A stretch of 64,000 nt of DNA, from NCBI RefSeq assembly GCF_023278565.1, contig NC_064677.1:5270001-5334000 (forward strand). The letters run 5' to 3'. Below the pieces are notes generated by a model that was not told where the DNA came from, did not search any database, and saw nothing but the letters and a program-made list of their open reading frames with translations. Every line of letters starts with the position of its first letter. The first letter of the stretch is position 1. Source of the DNA: Colletotrichum lupini. Its lineage: Eukaryota > Ascomycota > Sordariomycetes > Glomerellales > Glomerellaceae. Positions 33,936 to 46,748 of this stretch are shown here, one piece after another. The position numbers and the translations under genes are program-made.

Positions 33936-36785
33936 GATTCACCGCAAGAGGCAATTGGCAAGGTGCAAGCGAATAAGCGCTACTTTAATACAAGGAGAAA
34001 AAAACTAAATACAATGGGAAAGGAAAGGGTGCTACTTGATTCAACCTGGGGAGATGTGGCGCGTCGGGGTTTGGCTTTGATTATTACCTAGGGAAACTTG
34101 ATGAAATGCATTTCTATTAGACTAGACGATATCGCTTCCCTCTCCCCGCACTGCATGGCCCGTGAGACTGGCTGGAGTGGGATTTTGAACTTTTCCGTCT
34201 TCAAGGTGACCCGGTCGTCAGGCCCTCTCGACCTTGTAACCTTGCTACCGTGGTAAAGCGAAAGAGTATCGAACCCGTTTCGGGGCAACATCTCCGACCC
34301 TAGGAACCGTGGTCTAGAACCTCACAGCCGTCCAGACTCTAGTCACTAGTAATAGTCTCAACGGCCGCCCATCCCAAGTCCGAGGCGTGGAGAATCAGTC
34401 CGAGAGATTGTGGGTGCCGTGCGGGTACAGATGAAAGCGTACTCCATGCTTCGTACGGATAGATAGGTACAAAACGATAATTGTTTATAGACAAAACGGG
34501 ATTATGGATGGCGAACGGATATGGCTCGGTTCGGACGAACTATGAGCCCTTTTCATCCGCACTTCTCGTCCCATTTCCCATGTGTCCCCCCATGCTCTCG
34601 GATCCCGGAACCTGGAAGCCTCGCAACGGCGAACTTTCAAGATGTGTGCTGAATCCTGCGAGTGGTTTCTTCATCGAGTCAGTTACGTGCTGATCGAGGT
34701 TTGGCTCACGGGCGATCTTGGGTCATGATAGCCTATCTATCCGCTTACCTTTTATCCGAACACAGTCCGAATCGTCATCTCAAAGAACCCTTGATCTCCC
34801 GGAGCCGGGGGAAACCAGGTTATACACCGTTGTAGGCTACGGGTTAACGTTGGCCACATGGCGACGGGAGTCAGTGGCCCGAGGCTCCAATGGACCTCAC
34901 TCACAGTCTCACGCACACCTCTTCCCCCCCTTGGGAAACGAACGAGGGGAAATCCTTCCCGTTTGGAAAGTGGCTGAAATCCGGATGGCACAATAGATAA
35001 GCTTACCTGGGTAAGTTAGTGAATGCTGCGCTGGGCTGATGTCAGAAGAAGAGTGACAAGGGGCGGTTGGTATTGATGTGATGTGAAGTGATTTCACTGG
35101 CCCCTTATTCAATGAGCAACAATCAGCCGCTGCTGAGCGCGTAGCGGTCCATCTCTGACCATGAATTGCCAAAGTGGTCAGAGGAGTTTCCGGTTTTCAG
35201 TCAGAATAGACGAGAACGCTGAGGATCTGGAGGTGAGCAAAAGAAGCAAAGATTGTCTCTACTTCGCCCCTCTCACCAGTGAACAATCAGGCTCTCTGCG
35301 GCTGAAGGATTCGGATTGGGGGCCGTTGATTACTAGGCGCGAGGAGACATGTGGCCAAATTGTCTGTGCCTTTCGTATGGGCAACTCCGGGACTCAGCGG
35401 AATGATTTTCCCCCGTCTCGAATTCCAGCCTCAAACTAGAAACCAAAGTACCGTCAGAGCCCGAAGGAATGAGATATCGCACGACTGCATGGCTGTAGGC
35501 TCGCTCGCCCGCGAGACTAGAGTTGACGATGAAAGCCACAAGGTTTAGGGCGAACCTGGTCGTTCGCGCGGTGGGGAAGGGCCGCCGCTCAGTAAGCACC
35601 ACCTGCGAGATGTACTGTATGGAGTGGTTGTGGCCCACCCCATCTTAATGTGGTTTCCCCTAAACTCGGAGGAGAGATTTGCGGGCTGGGGTTGCAGCGC
35701 AGGCTTTAAGCTCGTTCCAAGGAGGTAAACCGAAGCGAGAGACCATTGGGAAAAAAAGGCCTTTCTGGCCCCCAACCCTGGGCGATATCCCATGTTTTCG
35801 GTCCTTGACTCCTTTTTCATAGCTCACGAGGAGGTTGGTTCTGTTGTGTTGTGCCCCTTGAGAGACTAAGAGAGTTGTAGATCAGCTTCGTCGCCTTCCA
35901 GCAAGTGTTCTTTCCAAGGAACGAATTGATGAGCGAGAGGGCATCTTCGAGGTTTGTGCTGACGGCATAGTCCTCAGGCCTAGGCAGCCGCACATGGCCC
36001 CCTCCGGATATCTCGTCAACCGCCGTCGTCGTGATCAGCTGTACCTATACGGGCGTTGACATCTTGTTGGCTCTGGATCAAGCAAACTGCAAGCACACCA
36101 AGCCCTACCGACAACGCCACAACCGAACTCTTAAAGCCAAACCCATGCGGGCTCTATCACACTTTAGGCTTGGCTGGTATCTTTGTTCAAGACCCTTGGT
36201 CGCGGCATAGGCCTTATTTGTCAATGTCTTCTTCATAAGCGTTGCCTGCCTGTCCAATGGCCGGTCTTTACCCCCGAACGCCCCACGCGACTTCCCAGAC
36301 CGATGGCTGTGTCAGCGACATGGGTAGATCAACAAACGGGCTGAAAATGTCTCTGAGCCAACGAGCTTTCAAGTCGTCCGTGGAGGCAGAACGAAGGGAC
36401 CCTTTGCCTTGTAGGTTCTTCCGGGGGTCACGCTACTGCAAGTCAGGTTGCTGCGGTTGAGCTTCCCGACTTGGGATTGAAATGCAACTGAGCATCACGG
36501 AAGCCCGGTTCAATACATCCCCGCCGGAAAACTGCATGGGGCTGATTGTGATAAACCCAGCGATCCCCGAGTCTGAGCGGCAACCAACTCCTTTGCGTCT
36601 CCTTATTTTGCGCGTGTCGACTTTCCACCACGACTATTAGGTCCCGGCCTATCGAGATTACCGAGTCCCTCTTGCGAAGTTGAATCGCGTTTAGCAAGAA
36701 CTCAGACTTTTCCTAGGATAGTCTTGGCGGTCGTTCGCCGTAGCCGTCTACGTTCACCGGCTTCCATGTGGCATTCTTGTCAATA
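33936..36785. other. intergenic region after phosphofructokinase
   Basis: No recognisable gene. The first few hundred bases are the PFK 3' end. The remaining open frames are under 105 codons, on both strands, without family resemblance. A near-palindrome with CTTACC and GGTAAG arms lies at 35002-35015. Confidence 0.55.
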
Positions 36786-38480
36786 ATGGCGAGATCCTTT
36801 GGAATTCTCTTGGGGGTATTGCTCGTCTTGTCCTCCCCAGTATCGTGTCTTACGGCATGGTGGACGGAGGTGAGCCCCCATCTGGCGTTGCAAGACCCTG
36901 CGACGGGCGACATCCGGTACACCGCTTGCAATAGTAACTCCACGCCCATCTTGCCAACAGATGGGCTCAACATCTTTCTTCTCCAGAGAAAGCCGAGACT
37001 TGGCACCTCTATTGCCGCTGCTGGATGGTACGATGTGCCGAAGAAGACGACGATTGTAAGTCTCTTCTGGCTTCACAATGTGAAACGTCGCAACTGACCT
37101 CTCCATTCAGGCCTCGATATTCTACCAGGCCGAGGACAACTCCATTGTGAACGGCTACTTCACCTGCAACTTCGATACAGGCCATTACGCCATCAAGGGC
37201 GAGTACGTCATCTCCGCAACGGCCGGACTCGACTCCATACACAACCAGACCGGCTTAGCCGTCGAGCTACTGGGTGCGGATGACGGGTATCGTGTCTTCT
37301 TCCACGATGAAGCAAAGACAGTCAACGTTTTATCGTACACAACCAAGACCGACTGGAAATTGCAGGGGCCAATCTCGCAGGACCCCGTAGGAGGAATGGC
37401 CTTGACATCGGTACACTCGGGGCAGTTCAACATGTCTGTTGTCTTTCCCAGAGACTCGGAGAATATCGAAATATCGAGGTTTTTCAAGGACGAGACGTGG
37501 CATCTTGGTCCGTTTTCCCCATTTTTGTTGTGAGTGATTTACATGCTGACCATCGCAAAGCTACACTGCCTCGCCCACTCCTGGGGAACGCAAATGAATC
37601 GACGAAAGCAGCCGATATCCACCTCGATTCGACGCTTACACCGAACTTCACCATGCCGGCTTTCGCAAGTAATCTGACTTCGCTAGGCGCAACGGTGGAT
37701 AAGGCATATGTACGCAGCATCTTCTACCTGGGATCCGACGCGAAGCTGCATCAAATGTCGAACATCGATTGGCAGTGGAAGCTTATGCCCGACCAGGATG
37801 CGCGCCTCTGGCCTGCTGCGGATGTTGCGAGTGGCTCTTTCGCGACAACAAGCAACTTTGACACTAGCGAAGCGTGGATATGGTACCAGTCAAACGGGAG
37901 CCTGGTTCAGTTATACCATGCTGAAGATGGTCTTTGGAAACAAGCCGTGGTAGTCCCCAGCTTCAACGCAACAAAGGCTGTCGAAGAGGACCCCCAGGGA
38001 ACAGCAACACCTTCAGCTTCATCGACGGCCACAGCGAAACCAGTTGTCTTATCAACAGGGGCTAAGGCTGGCATAGGGATCGGCGTTTCTTGTGGGGTTG
38101 TTGCGCTTGCTGGAGGTATCATCCTCCTCCTAGTGAGGAGAAGGCGGCAACGGGCAGCCGAGACCGCCGAGGCAGCTCGTCTGAAGGAAGCCGAAGCTGT
38201 TGCTCAAATGGGACCGTACGGCGAAGGCGGAGTGGGCCCATATACGGAATTCGGAAACTTGACGTGGGGTCCCGAGACGCCGAATGAGAAACACGGCACC
38301 GAAATACTCGAGGCAGATGCGGTGGATACGACCGCACCGCAAGAACTAGCCAATGGAGGCGAAAGATACGAGCTCGTTGGCGAGGGCCATTGGAGAGAAA
38401 TGGACGCAACAGGACAAAATAAAGCGAGAAGAAGTATCGGAGGCTGGAGAGAGGCGCAAGAGGCGGCAACAAAGAGGTAA
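36786..38480 (+). CDS. single-pass membrane protein, fungal fucose-lectin-like
   Basis: Predicted surface protein. Exons: 36786-37055, 37111-37507, 37561-38480, giving 528 residues. It begins with a clear signal peptide (MARSFGILLGVLLVLSSPVSC). A roughly 360-residue ectodomain follows, with repeated blocks of aromatic residues and Ser/Gly resembling blades of fungal fucose-specific lectin-like propellers (for example AWIWYQSNGSLVQLYHAEDG), and several N-glycosylation sequons. A Thr/Ser/Ala-rich stalk precedes one transmembrane helix (about 392-416, ending LLLVRRRRQR). The cytoplasmic tail is about 110 residues, Ala/Glu- and Gly-rich. Intron 2 uses a weak GTCCGT donor; it was chosen because it joins the two open frames in phase. 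The lectin assignment rests on pattern, not on an alignment, and sugar binding is unproven. Confidence 0.72.
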
Positions 38481-41400
38481 CGAAGCCGTGAATAATGAAG
38501 CCACGTAGTAATTAACGACCATGATGATTAAAGATTTTATCGAATCGCGCCAAAGGCACTTGCCCGAGGGCAGCTGCAGGTCCAGTGATATTGTGTCAGG
38601 GCGTGTCAAATATACATCGATTTTAGCAAGTCGTCTCTCCGTGTCCAATTTGATTGCTGCCGGCTTAGACGACCAAACGATCCCTGCGTGACTCTGGGAG
38701 TACCCAAACACTTGGCCATGTGTCTTGTGGTGCGCAAGCTGGGGCATGAATAATTGAGAAGGTATGCGAACTTGCTAAGATTGGCATCGAGTCGGAAGAC
38801 CTGAAGTATGTCGAGCTCGATATAGTGAGAGAGTGAACTTCAGTACTCGTAATGATATTCACACAACTCGGGTCCCTTGGGTGCAGCGAAGCATGGCGAG
38901 CGCATGATGGTCGACGTCCGGGGGATTCAGAGCTTCAGATGGAACTAGAGTATCATGTTCCAACAGTGACTAGTGCCAAGTCAAGACGAAGCTCGCTGCT
39001 ACCGGAGAAGGGTGGTGTTCAAGGCTGAAGTCGTCCCGAAAAGGCAGAGATGGAATTTGTGGTGTATGAAGACCAGGTCATGTCTCAAGATGGTATGGGA
39101 GGCTACTCCATATCGGAGCATCGCGTGGACGGCCCGGGTGATGGCATGTCTCTCTCAAGGGTCTTCCGGGACGACGGGACGGTCCAATCAGGGATGGCTG
39201 TTCCGGCATGTCTCCAAGGTCCGAATTGAGGGATTGAGGGTAGGAAGCGGGCGAATCAAAGGCGACCTCTCTTGGCTTCCCTTCAGAGTGAGCTTTGGGT
39301 GGAAGACTGGGCGAGCATATTCGTAACTACCAGCTAGTCAGACTGTGGAAGTCCTTGGGCGTGAGTAATGGGTCGGTCCTGACGATCAGGCTGTGACTGG
39401 AGCAGCGATATCCTGGCACAGTCGGTGAGAGCCGAACCTAAGCCTAACTGCGGAGAATTGACGGGAACTATTTGACGACACATGGCCTAGACTGTTCAGT
39501 TGCCGAAGTTTTCCTCTGCGGTCACGGTGTTGATTGGGCGGTAGCTGTTCCCGGATGTTCATTTGCGATGGAGGTCAAGCCTCGAGAAGTTGGTTGTGCT
39601 CAATGTAAGGCAGCTCGCAGTTTGCAAGACGAACGGATGCGACGTGATGATGGAAAGTGTCTAGTTGAACTGGGAACATTAGGCATAGAACAGGATGAAT
39701 TTGTGTTCTAGGGAGAAGGCCCGGCAGTTGTCGGGAATCCATAAGTGGCATCGCATGGGACGGCAAGCACGAATTGCAAGCGATTCTTTCTGTCTTTACA
39801 GCTGGTGTCCAAGGAATGTCTTGGCGTAAGAAGGAGAAGCAAAAGTGGGCAGAGGGCGGGGCAGAGCCGACAGAAAGGTCAAGGTAAGGTGAATGGTGAA
39901 ATGCGGCAATGCAGTACATACGGAGTAGTGGAAGGGAAGGAGCGACGGCCGGGGTAGATGCAGGATTGCGTCAGTGCCTTTTCTGGCGATGAGTTTTCAG
40001 AGCAGGTGCGAATGTGACGGGGCTGGGCACAGCGGATGGAGGGGGAAAGAGGAGGGGGAAGGGAATGGTCCGAAGGGAAGGTGGGAGGGGAGACACTGGC
40101 TGGACGGTACTGCCAAATGCAGGGAAGGCGCGAGCAGCTGTCAAGTTACTGTGTAGACGGAGTCGTCAAGAGCTTTCCCGTCCCCTCTTGCCTTTTGGAA
40201 ATCCAGAGTGTGCTTGTGACAGTGACATGGTGACTAGTGACGATGACTGGTGGATAGAGGATGGGAAAGAATGATTGGAAAGAAGGAGCGAGAAAAGTTG
40301 GACAACAGCCAGTCTAAGCTCCACTTTCCCATCGTCTTAGCTTCGTCTTCCCGCCATCCTTCCACAATTAGGAGCTTTTCCTAACTCTCGCCGTCCCCTG
40401 TTTCAACCGGACTTCCCAAGCAATAGCAGAGATACAATATGATCTAAAATCAGGTCTTGGGGGTTCTCAAGCCAACTCCATGCGTACTTTGGCGGCGGAC
40501 TTGCCAGGGACACAGAGCTCCATCATCCTAAACTTGGGGTGTCATTGAGAGACACGATGGAACGCTGGTGGAAGCAGCCGGACCAGGCTGTCTGTGTGCA
40601 ATAAAGAGACACCTCAAGGACTGGAAGTGACGGCCTCGACTGGCGTGTCTTCTATCTCGCCTGCCGTACCTTACGGTATCTTAAAGTAAGTAAAGCAAGG
40701 TTTCTCGGTTATGAGAGAAGGGCGAGGCAGGAGTCGAGGCCATTTCTATCAAATCGATATTGACTCCTTCCACAACGGCCACTCCGGAACATCTAAGCTT
40801 CCTCGGGCGGACACTCAAGCTGTAGAAGAGATGCGGGATATCAAGATGCCTCTCGCTGTACGGAGTGGTAAAGTATACTTCCTGCAACCAGCCTGCGAGT
40901 CACAAGTCAAGCAGGCAGGCAGTCATTGGGCACCAGAGATCGGTGAGAAACCAGGCGCCCATTTGCCCTCTTCTTGTCAGCCCAATGAATGCCCAGGAAG
41001 CAACTCCTCAGCTTAGCTGCACCACTGCCACTGCCAGCGCCCAAGTGGATGCCTCCCGATGCAATCAAGTGGATGATTGACGACTTGACTGAATGAGAAG
41101 ACGGAACAAGTCCCAAGATCGCCTTTCTCTGCATCTTCCATGCCTTTCCTTCGGCTTACCATCAGCTGCCCGTCATCAATCACCATCTGCTACGAACCTT
41201 ACCTTACCAATATGCTTCGCCCGTCTCCAGCTGCAAGTCGTAACCTATCGACATCTTTCCGTTTGCTTTTTGTTGGCCCAGCCCAACGTAGCGTAGCCTG
41301 CATCGTTGATTCCCGGATCGCTGGAGCCTTGTTCCATTTTCCCCATCTTCTTCCGTTTCTACCTTATTTGACTGGGCATTCTCGACCATCGTCAAGGGCT

Positions 41401-42445
41401 CGCGATAGGGCACCCATTGTTAACGCCGCACATGCAACTCCAAACACAAAGTTTGACATCAGAATATCATAGTCTGTAGAATACTGCCGTCCGCAAGCTT
41501 TCAAATCCCAAATTCGGCCCAAATTGCCCTAAATTAAATGTATACACGCGAGTCCTAACAGGGCCTCGACACCCTCCGTTCTCTTTGCGACGGCATCCCT
41601 ACCGTCCCGCTTCCCGCAGCAACATAGACAAAACGTCGGGAATACCCCTGCTCAGTGACAGCGGTTCACCGCGCGGCGCTTGCCCACAGCTGGGACTGGC
41701 CTCGACTCGAACTTGACAGACCTCGACCGCTCCCGCTATGTGAAATAAGCCTGTGGTGAGCAAGAACGGCCTTCGTCTCTTGAGCCAGCCAACCCCTCCC
41801 ATTTCCATTGCTCTCTCCCGTCCCTCTCTTTTCCCCCTCCACTCCCAGTCCCCATCCACCAAGGCCTGAGAGAGATCCCCCACGAACCTCCAAGGACCAC
41901 ACACATACAGCCTGCTGGTGCCGCCCTATATCACCTGTCGGCTGTCTTAATTACATACCACCTTGCCTACTTGCCTACTTACGTCCTACATACATACATA
42001 CCCGGCTCTCCTACTGTGGTATGACGACGTTGCTCCTACTCTGACTCTTTTCCCTCTCACCTCTCTCTCTTTCTTTCTCACTCACTCACCCCTTCTCTTC
42101 ACCCCCTCCTCCCCAGCCGGCGCAGCTCTAGGCTCGGCCTCAGATTAAAGTACCTCTTTCACTACCATCCGTCGTGCGTCGCTCAGTCCCAGCGCTTCAA
42201 GACACGTTTGGTTCATCCTCTTTCCAGCGTCGCCTTTTCTGTTTGCGCAGGATCTTGGTGTATCGTCTTCTCTAGTGTCGGTAACGCTCACGCTATCACC
42301 TGCGCTACACAATCACCACTACACCGGCTTACTACCCCGCCATTCATCCCACCTGTTCAGATAACCTCACAAACAAACACTCACGGACGCCTATCCGTTA
42401 CACCTCTCCTAAACCGAATAGCCGTTTGCGTTTCGCCAACAAAAC
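38481..42445. other. 4-kb region without a recognised gene
   Basis: Open frames are short and overlap on both strands. Between 41940 and 42120 there are CT-rich and simple repeats (TACA units near 41990-42000, then CT and CTTT runs), probably the promoter and leader of the following gene. The rest shows nothing I can interpret; a non-coding RNA or a long regulatory region is possible. Confidence 0.5.
42040..42120 (+). promoter_or_regulatory. CT-rich core promoter tract
   Basis: Dense CTCT, CTTT and CTCA runs lie about 330-400 bp before the ATG at 42446. Such tracts commonly precede transcription starts of constitutively expressed fungal genes. There is no TATA box I can point to. Confidence 0.4.
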
Positions 42446-44162
42446 ATGGCTCACCGGTCCAACGACTTTGAGGAGCGTTTCTACGACGCCCCCCGCCGCC
42501 AGCGCGCCGAGAGCCGGGTTGCTTTCGACGAAGTTGATGTTCGTGTTAGGGAGCGCGAGCGTGAGCGAGAAGGTGACCGCCTCCGCTTCCTGCGCGATGA
42601 GCGTCCTCCCGAAGCCGGAGCCCTTGTTCTGAGCCGCAGAGAGGTTGAATCAAGAGAGCTGTCACGGCCTCGCGCCCGCAGCCCTAGCCCTGTTTACCGC
42701 GAGCGGGTTGTACGCAGAGCCCGCAGCTTGACACCTCCGCACGTTCATCATGAGCAAGAGCTCGAGCGCTCCCGAGTTCGCGTCACCGAGCGCGAGCGAG
42801 AGATTCGCAGTCCATCCCGCGGCCCTCCTCCGGAGATGATCCGCGCTCGATACGTTGAGAGGCAGCGCTCACCCTCTCCTCCTCCTCCCCCAGCCAGAGA
42901 ACGCAGCCGCGTTGGCGTGCGCATCGTCGAGCGTGAGAGGGAAAGAGAGCGGGTTCCCTCTCCCTCGCCCTCACCGCCACCACCACCGCCTCAACCTCAG
43001 GTCATTCGTGGCCCCACGATCGAAAGAGAAGTCATTACGCACTACAGAGACATCGATCATGGTGAGTACAAGGACAAACTGCAGGAAATAAGACCCCCGC
43101 GAGGTCTAATGCATCCAGGTGTTACCCGCGTGCCCAGCCCGCCGCCTCCCCCTCGTCCCGCTCCTCGCCCCAAGACCCGCACCGAGGAGCGGGAGTTAGA
43201 TATCGACATCACCACCTCCCGCAGAGGGACCGACATTGACATTCACCGCTCGCAAAGCCGCCACCGATCTCCTAGTAGGGAACGCAGATCCCCCGCTTTC
43301 CAGGACAGCAGAGAACTCGTCGTGAGTACCGACCGTCTCCGCATCGACGACCGTCATTACCACAGAGGGTCACGCCGTAGAGCTCACTCTGCGGCCGCAC
43401 GCACACCCGTCGATGAGGAAGCCGAGTACATCACCTCCAAGATCGACTCACGCGGCAAGATGGGCGAGGCTTGGAACGGTGCCACCAAAGACTGGTCCAT
43501 TGTCGATGTCCCGCCCGGTACCGAGCGTGTCCGTATGGATGGCGTTGGCGGTGGCTCTGCCGAGGTCACTTGGCAGCGTTACAACGGTGTGAGGCGGGCA
43601 CAGTTCATTCCCGAACGGGACGGCGCTCCCATTTCGGCGCCGGCCCCACTTCCCGCCGAACCCTCACCACGAGAGTCCCGAGACCGCCTCAGCCTCCAGG
43701 TTTATGACCGTGAGACTGAGATCGAAATTGAGAAGACAAAGGACCGCGCCCCGCGCCGCGGACCTCCATCAAAGCGCAACGAGATGTGGACCGAGATTAC
43801 AAAGGACCTGGTCATTCGTGATGCCATCATTCAGCTTGGATATGATTTCGAGGAGACCGAATACTTTTTCTACATTATGCAATATCTGAAATACGTAAGT
43901 TTCTTTTTGCCTCTGATGTTAATACGGTCAGATTACTCACCAAATACAGGATGATGTGCTTGAATTGGTGCAGGTATCTGACGATATCCGCCGCTTCCGC
44001 AAGCAGCGCGTCCGCGAATATGAGAGGGAGTGGGTGCATGATGACTGGGACCGCCGGTCTTCTCATCACCATCACCACCGCGGACCAAGCAGCAAGTACG
44101 ACGATGAGCGAATCTACGAGCGTGAGGTCGTCTACGACAGTCAGCGTCCCCGACGTTATTAA
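42446..44162 (+). CDS. Arg/Glu-rich DUF8035-like protein of unknown function
   Basis: I recognise this as a conserved filamentous-fungal protein, probably the DUF8035 group, with no known activity. Exons: 42446-43061, 43119-43894, 43950-44162 (534 residues). The first intron (43062-43118, GTGAGT donor, CTAAT branch, CAG acceptor) is 57 nt and open, so if retained the protein is 553 residues. The N-terminal half is low-complexity: RE/RD runs (VREREREREGDR), RSPSP repeats and polyproline, resembling SR/RE-type nuclear proteins. A conserved-looking block follows (EYITSKIDSRGKMGEAWNGA, WSIVDVPPGTERVRMDG, WQRYNGVRRAQF). The C-terminus has an acidic-aromatic helix (DFEETEYFFYIMQYLKY), an RRFRKQRVREYER helix and a His run. 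Nuclear location is inferred from composition only. Confidence 0.8.
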
Positions 44163-46748
44163 GCATTGCATAAACACAGCGCAAGTGAGCCCAAGGAACA
44201 TACAAATCGAATACCCAGCCGACATGCGGCAACTTTGAGGGGGGCCCGAGACAGGCAAGCCTTACATTTGGATTCGGACTACAGAACATATCATTTTCGG
44301 GATGGGATGTGCTGCATTAGAGAAACCGGATCTGCCGGGCGGGCAAATGTGTGTCTTTTTACTTCACTTTTTCCCACTCAACATGTGGGGTTTCTGCCTA
44401 GCACCATGTGTAACGATTTATGAATACTACATAGCGGCGGAGAAATAGGGCGGAGTTTAGATTGTATTAGGAGCAAATAACGAACTTATGACTCGAATTC
44501 TCTTGACTTTGGCTGCTTCAGTGACTAAAACCTCGCGTTCGATGGTCTCTGGCGCTTCTTGTGGATGTATCTGGCCGGCCCTGCGCAAACTCCCCGTCTG
44601 CAGGGCCCGGAGTAGACAAGACGAGCTTGATCAAGTTGAGGAGGGCCCGTTGTTGTTTCATCTGGTCAACACGCCTGAAGCGGGTTTCTCATGTCTCCTC
44701 CCGACTTTTGGAGATGGACTGTCTTCAAGGCCTCAGTCAACAACCATCCCTCTCATGGTCTGGATCTAAGGCAATCTGCTACTTCTATGTTCATACACGC
44801 AGTATATAGACGTGTCTGAAGTCAAGCAGGCAGAAAGAGTGACCCGGTGTCAATTAAATGCCGACTTGACGGATATCCCGTGATAAATTCCACTAGACTA
44901 AGCAGCCGAGGCCTCTGTGGCCATTCTCTTGTTCCCTATAAATACACCAGCAGTCAATGCAGCAGATCTCTGACCCTTCGAGGCACATTGGGCGTTCTCG
45001 ATGTGTTTGTACAAAATATCACACAGACTCATGACGTAGAAGCCGGAAATGCCTTATCTAACCCCACTCAACCTCTCCAGATTTACCTCGCCGCTTAGAC
45101 CTGCGCCCTATACCTCTGTAAGCCTCTTTCTGGGTATTCAGAAGTGAATAGAAGGCTTCGACGGGCGGATGATGAGATATTTGTAGGCGTACTTGGAACA
45201 TTTCATGAAGTGACTAAAGCTAACTGGGCTTTGGGCTTAGAGAACGGAGTAAGCATACGGCCGCTGTGGGAAAAGCTCAAGACCGTTTTTGATCTACTTG
45301 GGATACATTTGGCTTCCCGAATCGGTCCGAGGGCACGGGAATCACTCGAAAAACAAACCTGCTTGGTCTTATACGTCACAGATAGCCGTACTCAATGCGA
45401 TGGGACGGTCTACTGGGACAATCTTTGGTCTCCCAAGGTGTAAAGCGTAAAGTACTTGAAGCGACAGCGCTACCGTGTCGTCCAGAATATCGAACGCAGA
45501 CACCGAGGCTTTGCTGTGTAGCTGATGGATATAGACTGCGAAAATCTGGAAACAAGGGCTCGAATAGGAGAGCCTAATGCCTTTGACCTTTCTCTAGGCG
45601 TAGCCCTTGAAACGTAGCGGCGAACACGAGAAGTATCTCTTCGTCGATCTCTTGTTGCCTTTAGCTAAGTATTCACAGGCGAATGACTATGGTAAGAAGA
45701 GTAGGCGACAGGGATTGAGAGACCTTACTTTAGTAGAATGTGGAACGCATGTGTACCTTTTACTAACATTGTCACTTCTCAGTCGCACTAGATTCATCTC
45801 ATGGATATCGACGTCGAGATGTGCCCGAATTGTCAATGACAGCGTACCGTCTCTGTCTGCACGTCTCCTTAGAGATAGCAGGGAACCGGGTCTTTTTATA
45901 TAGTAACACGTAAACGTGCAGAATGCTACCCATGGTACATGCTCTGCAAAGGGCTTTGTTGACGCGAAGGTTGCCTCTCGTGCCTTCCTTCGAACGGCGA
46001 GAGTGCCCCCTTGACAGAGACTAAGGTATGTCAGATCTAGACGGATGATGTTTCTTCCACGAGAGGAAACGTAGACATGAGAAGGCGGTCCTCATTTATT
46101 GTTCCTTACCCCCGCGACCATTCCAGGTCACCTCCTTGATTCAAATGTAAGACTGCCCTGAGCGTTCTTTAACAAGTGTGCCACGAGGTGCTCTGTGGCC
46201 TCATTCATTGTCATGCACTTGTGTCCGTTGAGTGTATCTGGAGAACTTAAAGGACCTGCTTCCCATTAAGAGAACTAGTTGAGCAGCAGGCACAGAACAC
46301 CTTGGCACGAGAGACGATTGCATTATTACAGCATCTTATTCATGAACGCCTACCTAGCCCCGATGGGCTACCCGGTGGATCGAGCGCGCGCTCTTCACGT
46401 CAACATGAAAATTCTCTTACAGTCCTTCGAAAACCTCGACAACTTTTGACGACACAAGACAAAGCAAATTAGAGTGATGTACAGCATCCTCGCCTTTAGG
46501 CGGGAGAGGTCCATGTGAGTTTAGTTTCATCAGTAGGGTATGAACTCGTAAGAACAAACATTGAAACAACAAGACAACAAGTAAGACATCCGCTGGCGAT
46601 CGGGTCCTCAGAAGCAGGTCGACATATGTATGTGAACAGATTCTCGCAATGTCACCTGACAGCATAGGTCAGATCGCCCTTTGCAGGGGCGAAATTCACC
46701 TAGCAAGGTCAGCTTCATGTCCCGACATCACGGGCATCTCCAAGACAC
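44163..46748. other. intergenic region, no gene recognised
   Basis: It lies downstream of the DUF8035-like gene and downstream of the minus-strand zinc-finger gene, so both 3' ends fall here. The open frames (up to 99 codons) show no family resemblance or consistent codon bias. Confidence 0.55.
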
